Positions 44,549 to 54,925 are shown, counted from the stretch's first letter. The stretch: 64,000 nt of DNA from Pseudovibrio denitrificans JCM 12308 (GCF_001310815.1 NZ_BAZK01000014.1:62001-126000); one strand, 5' to 3'. Notes: generated from the sequence alone by a model not told the origin. A program made the numbers and translations.

Positions 44549-45868
44549 GTGCTTTCCGTACTCGCGAACCGTACCTATCGCCACCTGTTTCTTGCCCAAG
44601 TTATTGCGCTGTTCGGTACTGGCCTCGCCACTGTCGCGCTGAGCCTGCTGGCGTTCAACATCGCCGGAGATGAAGCTGGCTCAGTGCTTGGAACCGCCTT
44701 TGCGATCAAGATGATTGCCTACGTTGGGTTGGCTCCCATCGCTGCGGCTTTTGTTGAGCGGCTGCCACGGCGTGCTGTGCTTGTGGGGCTGGACCTAATC
44801 CGTGCGGCGGTTGCGCTCGCACTACCTTTCGTGACTGAGATCTGGCAGATCTACGTGCTCATCTTTGTGCTGCAATCGGCTTCTGCTGCGTTCACGCCTA
44901 GCTTTCAGGCGGTTATTCCAGACGTTTTGCCAGAAGAGAAAGACTATACAAACGCCCTCTCTCTCAGCCGTCTTGCTTATGATCTGGAGAACCTGCTGAG
45001 CCCAACGATTGCGGCTGGTTTGCTGTTGGTGATCAACTTCCATGGGTTATTTGGCGGCACGGTGATTGGCTTCCTCGCTTCTGCTGCGCTTGTTGTGTCC
45101 GTCACCTTGCCCAAGCTGAAGCCGATTGAGAACCAACGTACAGTGAAGCGTATTACACAGGGAACACGTATCTATCTGAGTACCCCTCGCCTGCGCGGCA
45201 TGCTGGCTGTTTATCTGGCCGTTGCTGCAGGTGGTGCCATGGTGATTGTGAACACCGTGGTGATCGTGCAAGGCACGTTTGGGCTGCAAGCAGATGATGT
45301 TGCCATTGCTCTGGCTTGTTTTGGAGCGGGTTCCATGATTACAGCCCTTAGCCTGCCGAAGGTGCTGGAACGCTTCAAAGACCGGAGTGTGATGATCCTT
45401 GGCGCCAGCGTGATGGCTGTGTGCCTGAGCTTTGGTTTTCTTCTGAGCAGCTTTACGCAGTTGTTGCCGCTCTGGTTCCTGATGGGGCTTGGTTATTCTG
45501 CAGCGCAGACGCCCTCAGGCCGTGTTTTGCGACGGTCAGCAACAGGGAGTGATCTGCCTTCTGTGTTTGCCAGTCAGTTTGCTCTCAGCCATGTATGTTG
45601 GTTGGTTGGATATCCGTTGGCAGGCTGGGTTGGTTCCAGCTTTGGTATTCCCACCAGTTTTCTTTCCATGGCGGCTCTGGCGTGGATCAGCGTGTTTACC
45701 GCCATGGTGCTTTGGCCAAGTAAAGATGCGCAAAAGCTGCGTCATAGCCATGAAGACCTGCCGGACAATGACCCACATTGGGCCAAAGGCGTCGACAAAG
45801 TCGGCAAGAGCCACGTGCATGAGTTCAAGATTGACGACTTGCACACTCGGTGGCCGAGCAGTTTGTAA
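44549..45868 (+). CDS. MFS exporter, NrsD/NreB-like (probable nickel/metal efflux)
   Basis: 439 residues from GTG 44549 behind AAAGGAG. Twelve hydrophobic segments, with the MFS cytoplasmic loop after span 2 (VERLPRRAVLVGLDLIRA) and DVLPEEKDYTNALSLSRLAYDLENLLSP typical of the drug/enterobactin-type group to which NreB and NrsD belong. The C-terminal 50 residues are hydrophilic and histidine-containing (LRHSHEDLPDNDPHWAKG, KSHVHEFKIDDLH), as in nickel exporters with metal-binding tails. Located directly after an InrS-like sensor and operator. It would export excess Ni(II) or Co(II) from the cytoplasm; substrate is inferred. Confidence 0.85.
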   Translation: MLSVLANRTYRHLFLAQVIALFGTGLATVALSLLAFNIAGDEAGSVLGTAFAIKMIAYVGLAPIAAAFVERLPRRAVLVGLDLIRAAVALALPFVTEIWQIYVLIFVLQSASAAFTPSFQAVIPDVLPEEKDYTNALSLSRLAYDLENLLSPTIAAGLLLVINFHGLFGGTVIGFLASAALVVSVTLPKLKPIENQRTVKRITQGTRIYLSTPRLRGMLAVYLAVAAGGAMVIVNTVVIVQGTFGLQADDVAIALACFGAGSMITALSLPKVLERFKDRSVMILGASVMAVCLSFGFLLSSFTQLLPLWFLMGLGYSAAQTPSGRVLRRSATGSDLPSVFASQFALSHVCWLVGYPLAGWVGSSFGIPTSFLSMAALAWISVFTAMVLWPSKDAQKLRHSHEDLPDNDPHWAKGVDKVGKSHVHEFKIDDLHTRWPSSL

Positions 45869-45881
45869 CATCTGCTAATGA

Positions 45882-46639
45882 TCAGATACGGCCCAGTCGC
45901 ATTGCGATGGGCCAACTGATTTTGCGGCGTTCTTGCGGGTCACCCCAGAGGCCTGCAAGCTCTTCTGCAAAGCTATCTGTAAGGCTTGCTTTGCCTTCCT
46001 TAGCTGCCGCTTTCACTGATGACCATGTGCGGACGTAGCCGAGAAATTGCTCCAGTGACCAATCTCGCTCAATGGACATTGCCGGGTAGCTTAGCTCCTC
46101 AAAAGGGAAGTCAAAACTGGCATAGCCATTGTCGACGTGCTGGCGCTCTGGTGGCCAGTAAGGGCCGATTTCATCGTAATAGAACTGGCGGAAGCGGTCG
46201 TTGCAGTGGCTGTCATCAATGGAGAGGACGCCGTAACTAACAAGCGCTAATACGCAACCGGGAGCGGCTATCCGTCTAGCTTCCTGATAAAAACTCGGCA
46301 GATCAAACCAGTGGGCTGCTTGTGCGGCAACGATCAGGTCAACACTATCCTCTTTGGCTGAGCATTGCTCCGCAGGTTCTACTGCAAAACGGACGCTTGG
46401 AACAGGTGCTGCATTCTCAATTTGAGACGCGCTGACGTCGGTGGCTAGGACTTGCTGGAAGTGTCGGGCAATCAAGCGCTGAACTGGCCTGTTCCGCAGC
46501 CAACATCAACAGCAAGATTGTGGTGCTTACACTGAGCCGCCAGAAATTCGACAAGCTCAGGAGGATAAGTTGGGCGATACTTCGCGTAATCTTCTCCGGC
46601 GTTTTGGAAATGTGATGCGGCCAGATTGTTCTGTGTCAT
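45882..46639 (-). CDS. SAM-dependent methyltransferase, class I (frameshifted)
   Basis: About 253 residues from ATG 46639 (MTQNNLAASHFQNAGEDYAKYRPTYPPELVEFL). SAM-binding motif I VDVGCGTGQFSALIARHF is split by one lost T near 46476. The rest carries motif II LATDVSASQIENA and SVDLIVAAQAAHWFDLPSFYQEARRIAAPGCVLALVSYG, closest to the Tam/UbiE-like type 11 methyltransferases. A small-molecule substrate is likely; identity unknown. Convergent with the MFS exporter gene, 14 bases away. Confidence 0.88.
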
Positions 46640-46673
46640 GTGCGAGCCTCCCCTATTGCCGATGAGAGACTAA

Positions 46674-46706
46674 CAAAAAACGCGGCCCCGGTAAGGAACC
46701 GCGTTC
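46674..46706 (-). terminator. Intrinsic terminator of the OmpA-family gene
   Basis: Stem AACGCGG / CCGCGTT, extended by partly paired GGTTCC / GGGGCC, followed on the minus strand by a run of six T. Confidence 0.8.
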
Positions 46707-46730
46707 TAAAACTTTTGCCTGTCTGACTGA

Positions 46731-47393
46731 TTAGTTCAGTGGAGACAGGATGATTTCTACGCGACGGTTCTGTGCGCGGCCAGCTTCGGTTGCGTTGGAA
46801 GCAATCGGGCTGGTCAGGCCGTAACCTGCTGCGGAGATGCGTGCACCGTTGACGCCCTGATTGAATAGGTAGTTGCTGACGGAGTCAGCACGGCGCTGGG
46901 AAAGCTGCAGGTTGAACTGAGCAGAACCGGTGTTGTCGGTGTGACCGTAAACGTTCAGGCGGGTCTGCGGGAACTCTTTAGCTACGAGAGCAACACTGTT
47001 CAGCACCTGCATTGCACGGGAAGACAGAGTTGCCTGACCAACAGCGAAGGTTACATCGTTTGGCATGTTCAGAACGATCTGGTTGCCGTTACGGGTTACG
47101 GAAACGCCAGAGGACTGGAGCTGCTGACGAAGCTGTGCTTCCTGACGGTCCATGTAGTTGCCGATACCGCCACCAATCAGGCCGCCTGCTGCGGCACCAA
47201 CGAGAGCGCCTTCAACGCGTGCGCTTTTACCACCAGCGATCGCACCGATGATTGCGCCGGTCGCAGCACCAAGGCCAGCACCACCAGCGGTTTTGGAAAT
47301 GCGGGACTCACCGGTGTACGGGTTGGTTGTGGTACATGCTGCAACGGAAAGGCCGAGAACAATAGCAATCGCGGCGTGCATCAGTTTTTTCAT
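46731..47393 (-). CDS. OmpA-family outer-membrane lipoprotein with glycine zipper
   Basis: 220 residues. Lipoprotein signal LGLSVAACTTTNPY (Cys20 lipid site). A glycine-zipper segment (GGAGLGAATGAIIGAIAGGKSARVEGALVGAAAGGLIGG, cited in parts) spans about residues 37-78. A C-terminal OmpA/Pal peptidoglycan-binding domain contains VNVYGHTDNTGS-type and QLSQRRADSVSNYLFNQGV and RAQNRRVEIILSP motifs. It tethers the outer membrane to peptidoglycan. Stand-alone gene with a strong terminator. Similar to YiaD-type proteins. Confidence 0.94.
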   Translation of the reverse strand: MKKLMHAAIAIVLGLSVAACTTTNPYTGESRISKTAGGAGLGAATGAIIGAIAGGKSARVEGALVGAAAGGLIGGGIGNYMDRQEAQLRQQLQSSGVSVTRNGNQIVLNMPNDVTFAVGQATLSSRAMQVLNSVALVAKEFPQTRLNVYGHTDNTGSAQFNLQLSQRRADSVSNYLFNQGVNGARISAAGYGLTSPIASNATEAGRAQNRRVEIILSPLN

Positions 47394-47730
47394 TTAAAAT
47401 TCTCACATCGTAATTTTGAGGGTCAGATGAATCGTCGTGAATCTGGCCTCACTTCGAACATTAACCCTATCAAAAGCCACTGAGCGCCTAATACAAGTGC
47501 TCAAGGGGTGAGTGTCCTTGAATTCCACCGGATTTATCGCTGAAAACAGCCATTTTCTTTAGTTTGTGATGGCAGTCACAAAAATCATCAATGAATTAAA
47601 CAAAGCATTTTGACACTCAAAAATTTGCCACAATTTCAGCAAGGCATTTTAAAGCATGCTGTTTAACGCCGTTTTTTCCTAAAAGACGAACACTAGAGGA
47701 AGCCCAAAACAGATAAGAAGGCGGGGTTCC
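47394..47730. other. Intergenic region, divergent promoters, no gene seen
   Basis: 337 bases, AT-rich from 47520 to 47690, between the divergent OmpA and carboxylesterase genes. Likely promoter material; no repeat, small gene or RNA was recognised. Confidence 0.5.
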
Positions 47731-49549
47731 ATGAAAACGGTGCTTGCACTAGCATTCAGCATTCTCACTATAACAGGGTCATATGCTCAAAGCCCCAATG
47801 CTGATGATCAGCTGCTTTTTGCGCCGGACCAGCCTGCTCCGCCTGAACAGCCCTGCATTACCCTGAGCAACAAGAAGATCCTGTGCGGCAAAGCCGATGA
47901 CAGTGGAAGTCAGCTCCTAAGTGTCTTCAAAGGGGTACAGTACGGACAAGCAGCGCGTTGGCAGCCTTCCAGTGTGTTTGATGAATACGAGCCCAACGGT
48001 TACGAGGCTTTGCAATATGGCGCCCGCTGTCCGCAACCAATCTGGAATCCTAAGGATCAGCTCCGTGGTGAGGAAGACTGCCTCTACATGAACATCTGGC
48101 GCCGGCTGGAGCCATCAAGAACCTCAGCAAGCTGCCGGTTATGGTGTTTTTCCATGGTGGTGGGTTCATGGCTGGTGGGGCTGATAAGGCATATCACGCT
48201 GCTGATGGCGAGATCATTGAACTTTACACGGGCAAATCTTTCTCCGCTGACCAGAACATCGTTCTGGTGACCGTCAACTTCCGCCTAGGCATTCTGGTAC
48301 ATTGGCCACAGATGGGATTACAGGACAAGAACCGTCCAATGGTGGGAACTACGGCTTTCAAGATCAGCAGACAGCCCTGAAATGGGTGCAGAAGCACATC
48401 ACCTCATTCGGGGGAGATCCTGATCAGGTGACGATCTTTGGCGTCAGCTCTGGCGCTATGGCGGTTGGCTTGCATATGTTCAGCGCAGACAGTTCTAAGG
48501 ATCTGTTCCGTGCGGGGATCATGCAGAGCAGCGCGGCTTCCTATAAATACCGCAATAAGGAAGAAGGCCGGGATCTATTTTACTTCTATTTGAAGTGCCT
48601 GCGCGCTGCTATTCGCAATCCGGAATCAGATGAGTGCGCGTTGACGGCTCAGCTGGATGATCTAGAGAAGGCGACCACACGACAAATCCTACTCGCTCAA
48701 GCTCTGCTGCAGGACCACCTCTTTAAAAAGGGCGTATTCTTGAGCGCCCTGCCCGGCAGCATTGCGTTTTCGCCGATTATTGACGGAAGCTTCCTGAAGG
48801 AACAGCCAAATGTGCAGATGGAGAAAGGCAACGAGAAGCCTTTGATGCTGGGCTTCAACAAGGATGAAGGCGTCTTGTTCGCCAACTTTATTGACGCAAC
48901 TGGCAATTTGAATGCGGTAACGTTCAATGGCATTCTTGGACGTGACTATGAAAATCCGATGCTGATCGTTGGGCGTGAGGGTTATGGCGCGCAAACGCCT
49001 GCTGCTCATGGCCTGCAGCCGAAAACACCGGCAACAGCTCTTGCCAACTTGATTGGCAACTCTGTTTTCGCTTGCCCGACGATGTCCGCAAACATTGAGA
49101 GAGAGAAGCCGACCAATAACACGTGGCTTTACTTCTTCGCGCAGACGTCCGTTGAGAACATGGAGAAGCCCCCTACAAATCCAAAGGTGAATAATGTTTG
49201 CGGTCCTCAAAACCAGTGGGGCAATGCCTGCCATGCTTCGGAACTGCCGTTTGTCTTCAACAACATGCCCCCAAACTCAACGGAAGAAGACAAAGCCCTT
49301 GCTGTGAAAATGAACGCTCTTTGGGCTCAGTTTGCCAAGACACCAGAAGCTGGTCCTTCTAAAGACTGGAAGCTTTGGACATGGCCCAAGATCGGCAACC
49401 CTTCAAACTTCAACGTGTTGCAGGGTGCGGATAGTGATGCGAACTTTGAGGATTTATTTGAGCAGTCTGACTGCGCATTCTGGCTGGGAGAAATAATCGA
49501 GAAAAATGCAAATGCCATTCTCATTCCCAAGCAGTTGCCACAGGAATAA
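47731..49549 (+). CDS. Exported type B carboxylesterase (two frameshifts)
   Basis: About 607 residues. Sec signal MKTVLALAFSILTITGSYAQ. Carboxylesterase type B / cholinesterase-like fold. GEEDCLYMNIW precedes a lost G near 48099; the next frame continues APAGAIKNLSKLPVMVFFHGGGFMAGG (oxyanion hole). A lost G near 48297 then joins GILGTLATDGITGQEPSNGGNYGFQDQQTALKWVQ. The catalytic triad is visible: Ser in FGVSSGAMAV, Glu in GFNKDEGVLF and His in ACHASELPFVF. Ester substrates in the periplasm or outside are likely. The nucleophile elbow is GVSSG rather than the common GESAG. Confidence 0.88.
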
Positions 49550-49632
49550 AAAAAGTCTTTTCAAAGTGTTAGGGAAAAGAACTGGCGAAGCAGATGATCT
49601 CAACTATCTCACTCAGGAGCCTTAAGAAGAGA

Positions 49633-49709
49633 TGGTACAGACGAGTGGATTCGAACCACCGACCTTCGGAGCCACAATCCGACGCTCTAACCAACTGAGC
49701 TACGTCTGC
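49633..49709 (-). tRNA. tRNA-His (anticodon GTG)
   Basis: 77-base cloverleaf on the minus strand with encoded CCA. Acceptor GCAGACG pairs with CGTCTGT, with a G1-U72 wobble. Anticodon stem TCGGA/TCCGA encloses loop TTGTGGC. Position -1 is A rather than G and the discriminator is A73, as known for alphaproteobacterial tRNA-His, which lacks the near-universal G-1. Confidence 0.97.
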
Positions 49710-49861
49710 TTGCCAGTGGCGCGGAACATAGGTTCAATTTTTGAGGTTGGCAAGTCCCTTGAAACATCAAAATGAAAAAAGTCCACAACACTGATAAAAA
49801 ATTGGCACTTACCCACTGCGACTAGGTGGTTTCACTCTGTTTTTCAGAGGCTTAAACACAA

Positions 49862-49912
49862 AATCCTCCCGTATGAGTTGCAAAATGCTGTGCAATCCAA
49901 TCGGGAGGATAT
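49862..49912. terminator. Long inverted repeat downstream of the phasin gene
   Basis: Outer arms ATCCTCCCG / CGGGAGGAT with inner arms TTGCA / TGCAA; T-run TTTTTTT on the plus-strand side and TTTT on the minus side. Probable terminator for the minus-strand phasin gene. Confidence 0.65.
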
Positions 49913-49941
49913 GTATTTTTTTGGAAAAAAATTAGCCGGGC

Positions 49942-50445
49942 TTATGCGAGCTTCATTTCTTTCATGGACTTGTCGAACGCCTCTTTGGCTGGCTGAGACA
50001 TGCTGGTCGCAAGTTTCGTTGCAGTTTCCTGCATGTCTTTCACCTGCTGGCTGATCGTGTCGTACTGCTTGCGATTGTAAGCAGACTGAAGTTCGATCGC
50101 TTCAGACAGGCTCTTCACACCAAACATGTCGCGGATGTGTGAGAATGCAGCTTCGGAGTTATCCTTTGCAGCATCGACAGCCTTGAGGTTGATTTCCATA
50201 ATGCTGTCGCGAGTCACTTCCATGGTCTCTTCGAGCATTGCGGTTGCTTCTTCAGAAGCAGATTTCACTTTTGCATAACCTTCACGAGCCTGATCTACGC
50301 TCTTTTCGGTCATTTCCTGGATAAATGCAGGCACTTCCATTTTGTTCATAGCAAACACCTCATTCTCTACAGACTTAGTGGCTTTCTGAGCGGTCTCTTC
50401 AGCCTTTTTCTCGGATTTCGCAGTATCAACTTTTGCAGTAGTCAT
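49942..50445 (-). CDS. Phasin family protein 1 (PHA granule-associated)
   Basis: 167 residues, almost entirely helical and Lys/Glu/Ala-rich, with no signal peptide. The phasin_2 pattern is clear: VPAFIQEMTEKSVDQAREGYAKVKSASEEATAMLEETMEVTRDSIMEINLKAVDAAKDNSEAAFSHIRDMFGVKSLSEAIELQSAYNR in that order. Phasins coat polyhydroxyalkanoate granules and control their size. The first 30 residues form an extra charged, coiled tail. TGC-N3-GCA palindromes lie just upstream, consistent with PhaR control. Paralogue of the next gene. Confidence 0.93.
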   Translation of the reverse strand: MTTAKVDTAKSEKKAEETAQKATKSVENEVFAMNKMEVPAFIQEMTEKSVDQAREGYAKVKSASEEATAMLEETMEVTRDSIMEINLKAVDAAKDNSEAAFSHIRDMFGVKSLSEAIELQSAYNRKQYDTISQQVKDMQETATKLATSMSQPAKEAFDKSMKEMKLA

Positions 50446-50545
50446 TGGGATTGCTCCTTATCGTCTTGGGAGGAACACAAAGGATCGAGAGGGAGAAAAC
50501 CGTCTCCCCTTAGGTCAACTTGAGATTAATATAGGAGTTATTTTG

Positions 50546-50583
50546 TGCATTGCAACATTATTTTGCAGTGCAACAATTGCAAT
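50546..50583. promoter_or_regulatory. PhaR-like operator cluster upstream of phasin 1
   Basis: Three short palindromes: TGCATTGCA (50546-50554), TGCAGTGCA (50564-50572) and ATTGCAAT (50576-50583), about 18 bases centre to centre for the first two. TGC-N3/4-GCA is the known recognition pattern of PhaR, the PHA-sensing repressor of phasin genes in alphaproteobacteria. Confidence 0.65.
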
Positions 50584-50741
50584 CTCACTTAAGCTGCTGA
50601 TTGGAAGAAGAAAACTTTTTTATTCTGGCGGTGCAAATCCCGGCTTTGCAGCGAGAGGTTTCAGAAGCACACCATGAACGAGGCGAGGATACGCCTCATT
50701 CTCTGCTTTTATTAGAGGGAGACTCAGCTCCGAAACAGCCC

Positions 50742-51128
50742 TTAAAAATCACCAGCTTTCTTGGCGACTTCTTTGACTGTGCGAGAGGCTTTTTCGCCCA
50801 TCTCACGCATTTGAGCGCCAGTCTGTTCCATCTGTTTGTGCAGATACTCTTGCTGAAGGCTCACCAGCTCTTCCATATCTTTAACCTGAAACATGCGCTG
50901 TGCGAGCTCGAATGCCGAGTTTACGTTTTGCTCTGCAAACGCGAGGGCCTGGCGGTGCATATCGGAGGAATCCTCCTGCATTGTGCTTGAGGCATCTTCC
51001 ATGCTGCTGACCGCATTTTCGGTTGCATCCATGAAGTGATCAAAAGCCTTGCGTGCCTGATCGATGCTTCGATCAGCAAATTCGCGCATTTGATCTGAAA
51101 CTTCAAAAGGAACTTTTGTATCTACCAT
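50742..51128 (-). CDS. Phasin family protein 2 (PHA granule-associated)
   Basis: 128 residues from ATG 51128 (MVDTKVPFEVSDQMREFADRS, with GGAGG upstream); the longer frame to 51203 adds non-coding-looking residues. All-helical phasin_2 protein sharing the layout FADRSIDQARKAFDHFMDATE, then MHRQALAFAEQNVNSAFELAQRMFQVKDMEELVSLQQEYLHKQ (in parts) with phasin 1. It lies 296 bases upstream of that gene on the same strand with its own promoter region. Binds PHA granule surfaces. Confidence 0.9.
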   Translation of the reverse strand: MVDTKVPFEVSDQMREFADRSIDQARKAFDHFMDATENAVSSMEDASSTMQEDSSDMHRQALAFAEQNVNSAFELAQRMFQVKDMEELVSLQQEYLHKQMEQTGAQMREMGEKASRTVKEVAKKAGDF

Positions 51129-51692
51129 GCTCAAGCCTCCACCCTTCGTGATTAAGGTTCTGTTGGTCGTGCAGAAAGGGCCTATTCCCTCCCCTATTTG
51201 CAACTCGTTTACTCTGGTGTGGCAATGCTATACTTAACCATAGGGAAAGAAAATAGGAGCTTAGACGAGCACCGCAGTTTACGGTACCTTAAGTATACAA
51301 GGATTGGGGGGTGAATAATTGAGCAGGTCGCTTCTATTGGAATTGACAGATGTGAACTTCAGCCTTCATTTGTTAAAGTCTAAGCCTTTATCAGGATTTA
51401 GCTTTTGAAAATGCCGGTGGGTGGGTTGCCATGAAAGGCAAGCTCTGGTTTTTCAAAGCTTACAGATAAGTTAGGGTGGGGCTATAATTGGGAAAATATA
51501 CCCCTGATAAATTGAGGCAGGTTTCTTTAGTAAGCTTACAGCAAAACCGCTGAAGTCGCTTACATGCCCGTTTCAAACCAGATATCATTTGATAGCACCG
51601 CCCGCATTGTGCCTTGGTGCCTGTGAAAGAGAGTAGATTGCGTTTCTCAACCAACCCCTTCTTGGGAAACCTTCAGAGTAAGGACCGAGCTC
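51129..51692. other. Intergenic region between phasin 2 and the PdhS-like kinase gene, no gene seen
   Basis: 564 bases with divergent promoters. The left part carries TTTGCAAC and GGCAATGC that loosely resemble PhaR half-sites. Short frames are antisense or non-coding in character. The 3' end holds TAAGGA, the ribosome site for the kinase GTG start. No repeat or RNA was recognised. Confidence 0.5.
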
Positions 51693-54600
51693 GTGGCTGA
51701 CTTTGTCTTTAAACGCCGACAACGGCCGATCCGCTTCACCTGGGAGCTGGACCGAAACGGTTGCTTTCGCAGCTTCTCGAAGGAGTTCGCCGAGCTTTTG
51801 GGCCCACAGGATGCCGCGCTGATCGGCTTGCCGTTTGATGCTGTCCGCAAAAAGCTGAAAATGGGCAAGGTGCCTGCGATTTCCAAGGCCATCAAAAAAC
51901 AGCGCGCGATTACCGGTGCGACTGTGCTTTGGCCTGCCTGCTGCTCTAACAAAGTTGTTCCATTGGATCTCTCCGCTCAACCGATAGAGACAAAGAGCGG
52001 TGAGTATGACGGACTGCGTGGATTTGGGGTAATCCGCAGTGTTGATGCCAAGAAAGCCGAAGAGATTGTTGATCCGCTTGCAGTTCTTGCCAAACTGCGT
52101 GCGGCGCTGAATGAAGAGAGCGATGATACGATTGCTCCTTCCGACGCAGCTCCTGCTGAATCAGAAGCAGTTGTAGCACCGGATTTGGCACTTACGCTTG
52201 AACATGATCAACCTGAGCGCTTTGTTCAGGATGAAGTAGCACCCATTGAAGCGCTTTCCGAAACAGAGCCACATCTGGCGCCTGAGATCGTTGATGAGCT
52301 GCTGGATGATGGCGTGACTGCTCCTGGTTTTCTTCAGAGCGAGCCAGATATTCCTGAGTTAATCATCGACTTCAACGAGGAAGAAGATGAGGACGCGGAA
52401 GATAAAGCCGCATCGGAGCTTGCTGAAAAGCAGCCAGAGCATGACGCCGCTGAAGAAGTAACGGCAGAGGCTGCAGTTGTTATTGAGACGGTTGCAGAAG
52501 CTGAAGATGAGAGTGAGCCGGAAGCCGACATTCCAGCGGCTGCGGAAGAGCCTTCTCATGAGGAAGGCCTGCACTTCCTTCAGGAAGAAGAAGAGCTTGA
52601 GGTTGAAGAGAACGAAGGCTTCTTGCAGCTGACAGATGCAGATGTTCTTCGCGACCCAACCGATCCTTTAGAGATTGCCGTTCCGGCTGAATCTGAACCT
52701 CAGATGGAAGAGCTGTCTGAACCAGCAATGGCAGATGCTGAAGCCCCGGCTCCTGAACAGGTCGAACACGCAACCGCTGAGACAGATCTGCAGGCTTTTG
52801 AAGAGGATCTGACAGAGCCTGAAGCAGTGGCAGCGGAAGCCGTGGAGAGTGTTAGCGCTGCGCCGACCATTCCTGAGCCAACCAGCAAGGATGATTTTGA
52901 GCGCGCCATTGCAAATCTGCCTGACGCACCTCAGAAGCAAAACAGAGCAGGCCCGCGCAGCCTTGCAGAGCTGACCAACAGCATTGTGCGCTTGGTCGAC
53001 AAGCATCCAGTTGCCCGCGAAAACACTGGTCTTTCTAAGCCTGAGCAGGACGCATTCGACAAGATTGCCCGTGCGCTTGGAGCAGAAAAGAAAGAAGAGC
53101 AGGCTGCGAAGGTTGCTGTTGCTCCGGCGGAAGCCATTGAAGACATTCCGGCAACACCAGAGGAAGCTGCAGCCGTTGCTGTTGCAGAAACCGATGTTGT
53201 TGAACATGAAGCTTCCGAAGACAACGCTAAAACTCCAGACAACATTATTCCGCTGCCAGCAGAGCCTACTCCACGCGAAGAAGCTGTTGAGGCTGAGCCA
53301 AAGCAAGACAATGTAACCCATGTTGTCCTGCCTCGTGTCCCGCCGGACATTGAGGAAGCAGCAGAGCGCGCTCGTGAAAAGACCGGGCGCATTCCGGACA
53401 AGCCAATCGTCGCGCCAATTGATCCGCGTTTGCTGGATCGATTGCCGATTGGCGTTGCTGTTGTTCGTGATCGAGACGTTGTTTACGCCAATGATACATT
53501 GCTCGAGCTGCTTGGGTATGAGCGTTTCGAAGCACTGAATGAGGCTGGCGGTCTGGAAGCGATCTTTGCTGAGCCGGAAGAATGCCCTACTCCGAGCCCG
53601 CAAACTGTAGACCGGATTGTCCATGTTCGGCTCGCGGAGGGCGGCGTGCTTTCCGTTGATGCCCGTATGCATGCGGTTCCGTGGAATGGCGCTCAGGCCT
53701 GATGATTTCAGTAGTCGAGAAGATCCAGAATGAAGCTACGGCGAGCACTTCTGCACCGGCATCTCATACATCGGCTCCAGCAGCTTCCAGTTCCCAAGTG
53801 GAACATCTGAATACGCGGATTGAAGAGCTAGAGTCTGTGTTAGCCACAGCAACTGACGGCGTGCTCGTAATGGATCAGCGCGGCATCATCCGTAGCGCAA
53901 ACCACTCAGCTGAAGCCTTATTTAATGCAAGCGAAGACGACCTTCTTGGCGCCCCGTTTACGACCTTCCTTGCAGATGAAAGCCACATAGCTGCGCTTGA
54001 TTATCTGGATGGCCTGGTCGCTAATGGCGTTTCCAGCGTGCTCAATGATGGTCGCGAGGTGATTTGCCAGACGTTGGATGGAGACATTTTCCCAACCTTC
54101 CTGAGCATGGGGCGCATCAGCAGTGCTAATGAGCAACTGTTCTGTGCTGTTTTACGCGACATCACACAGTTCAAGCGAGCAGAAGAAGAGTTGGTGAGTG
54201 CGCGGTACAAAGCTGAGAAAGCCAACGCACACAAGTCTGAGTATCTGACAAAAATCAGCCATGAGATCCGCACACCATTGAACGCAGTGATCGGGTTTTC
54301 CGAAGTGATGCAAGAAGAGCGTTTCGGTGAGCTGGGCAACGTTCGGTATAAAGAGTATGCGCGCGATATCCATCGCTCTTGCTCTCACATGCTGACGCTG
54401 ATCAATGATCTGCTTGATCTTGCCAAGATTGAAGCCGGTAAGATGGATCTGGCGTTTGAAGCCGTTTCAGCGGCGGATATCATCAATGAATGCGTTGCTT
54501 TGTTGCAGCCGCAGGCCAATGAGCAGCGGGTCATCATTCGTGCAAGCACGCCGTTGTCTGTGCCGAAGATTGTTGCTGATCCAAAAACACTTCGACAGAT

Positions 54601-54925
54601 TACGCTGAATCTGCTTTCCAATGCTATTAAGTTCAACCGCTCTGGTGGTCAGGTAATTGTCTCGCTTGTGCTTGATCCTAATGGTGAAGTTCATTTACGA
54701 GTTCGCGATACGGGACATGGCATGTCGAAGGCTGATCTTGAAGCAGCGCTGCAGCCGTTCCGTCGTCTCAACGCCTCTGCCTCAACAGAAGGGTCTGGCC
54801 TTGGTCTTCCATTAACCAAAGCCCTTGTGGAAGCGAACCGTGCTTCGTTTTCAATAAATTCTGAAGAGGATGAAGGTACGCTGGCAGAAGTCACCTTCCC
54901 ACCTCAGCGAGTTCTCGCCGAATAA
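51693..54925 (+). CDS. pdhS: PdhS-like PAS sensor histidine kinase (frameshifted)
   Basis: About 1077 residues from GTG 51693. The layout matches PdhS, the alphaproteobacterial kinase/phosphatase family related to PleC/DivJ that controls DivK and the cell cycle. A conserved N-terminal domain (about 1-120) is followed by a very acidic Glu/Ala-rich linker (about 140-440), a first PAS-like region near LDRLPIGVAVVRDRDVVYANDTLLELLGY (cited in parts) and, after one lost base near 53698, a second PAS domain (TATDGVLVMDQRGIIRSANH). Then come the H-box KISHEIRTPLNAVIGFSEVM, N-box NLLSNAIKFN, G1 RDTGHGMSK and G2 GSGLGLPLTKALVEAN. No membrane spans, as expected for the polar, cytosolic PdhS. Confidence 0.9.

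Noticed and set aside
52668..53672. 334-residue open frame on the minus strand
   Set aside because: Antisense to the Glu/Ala-rich coding linker of the PdhS-like kinase; GAA/GCA-rich codons read backwards give Phe/Cys/Ser-rich frames without stops.
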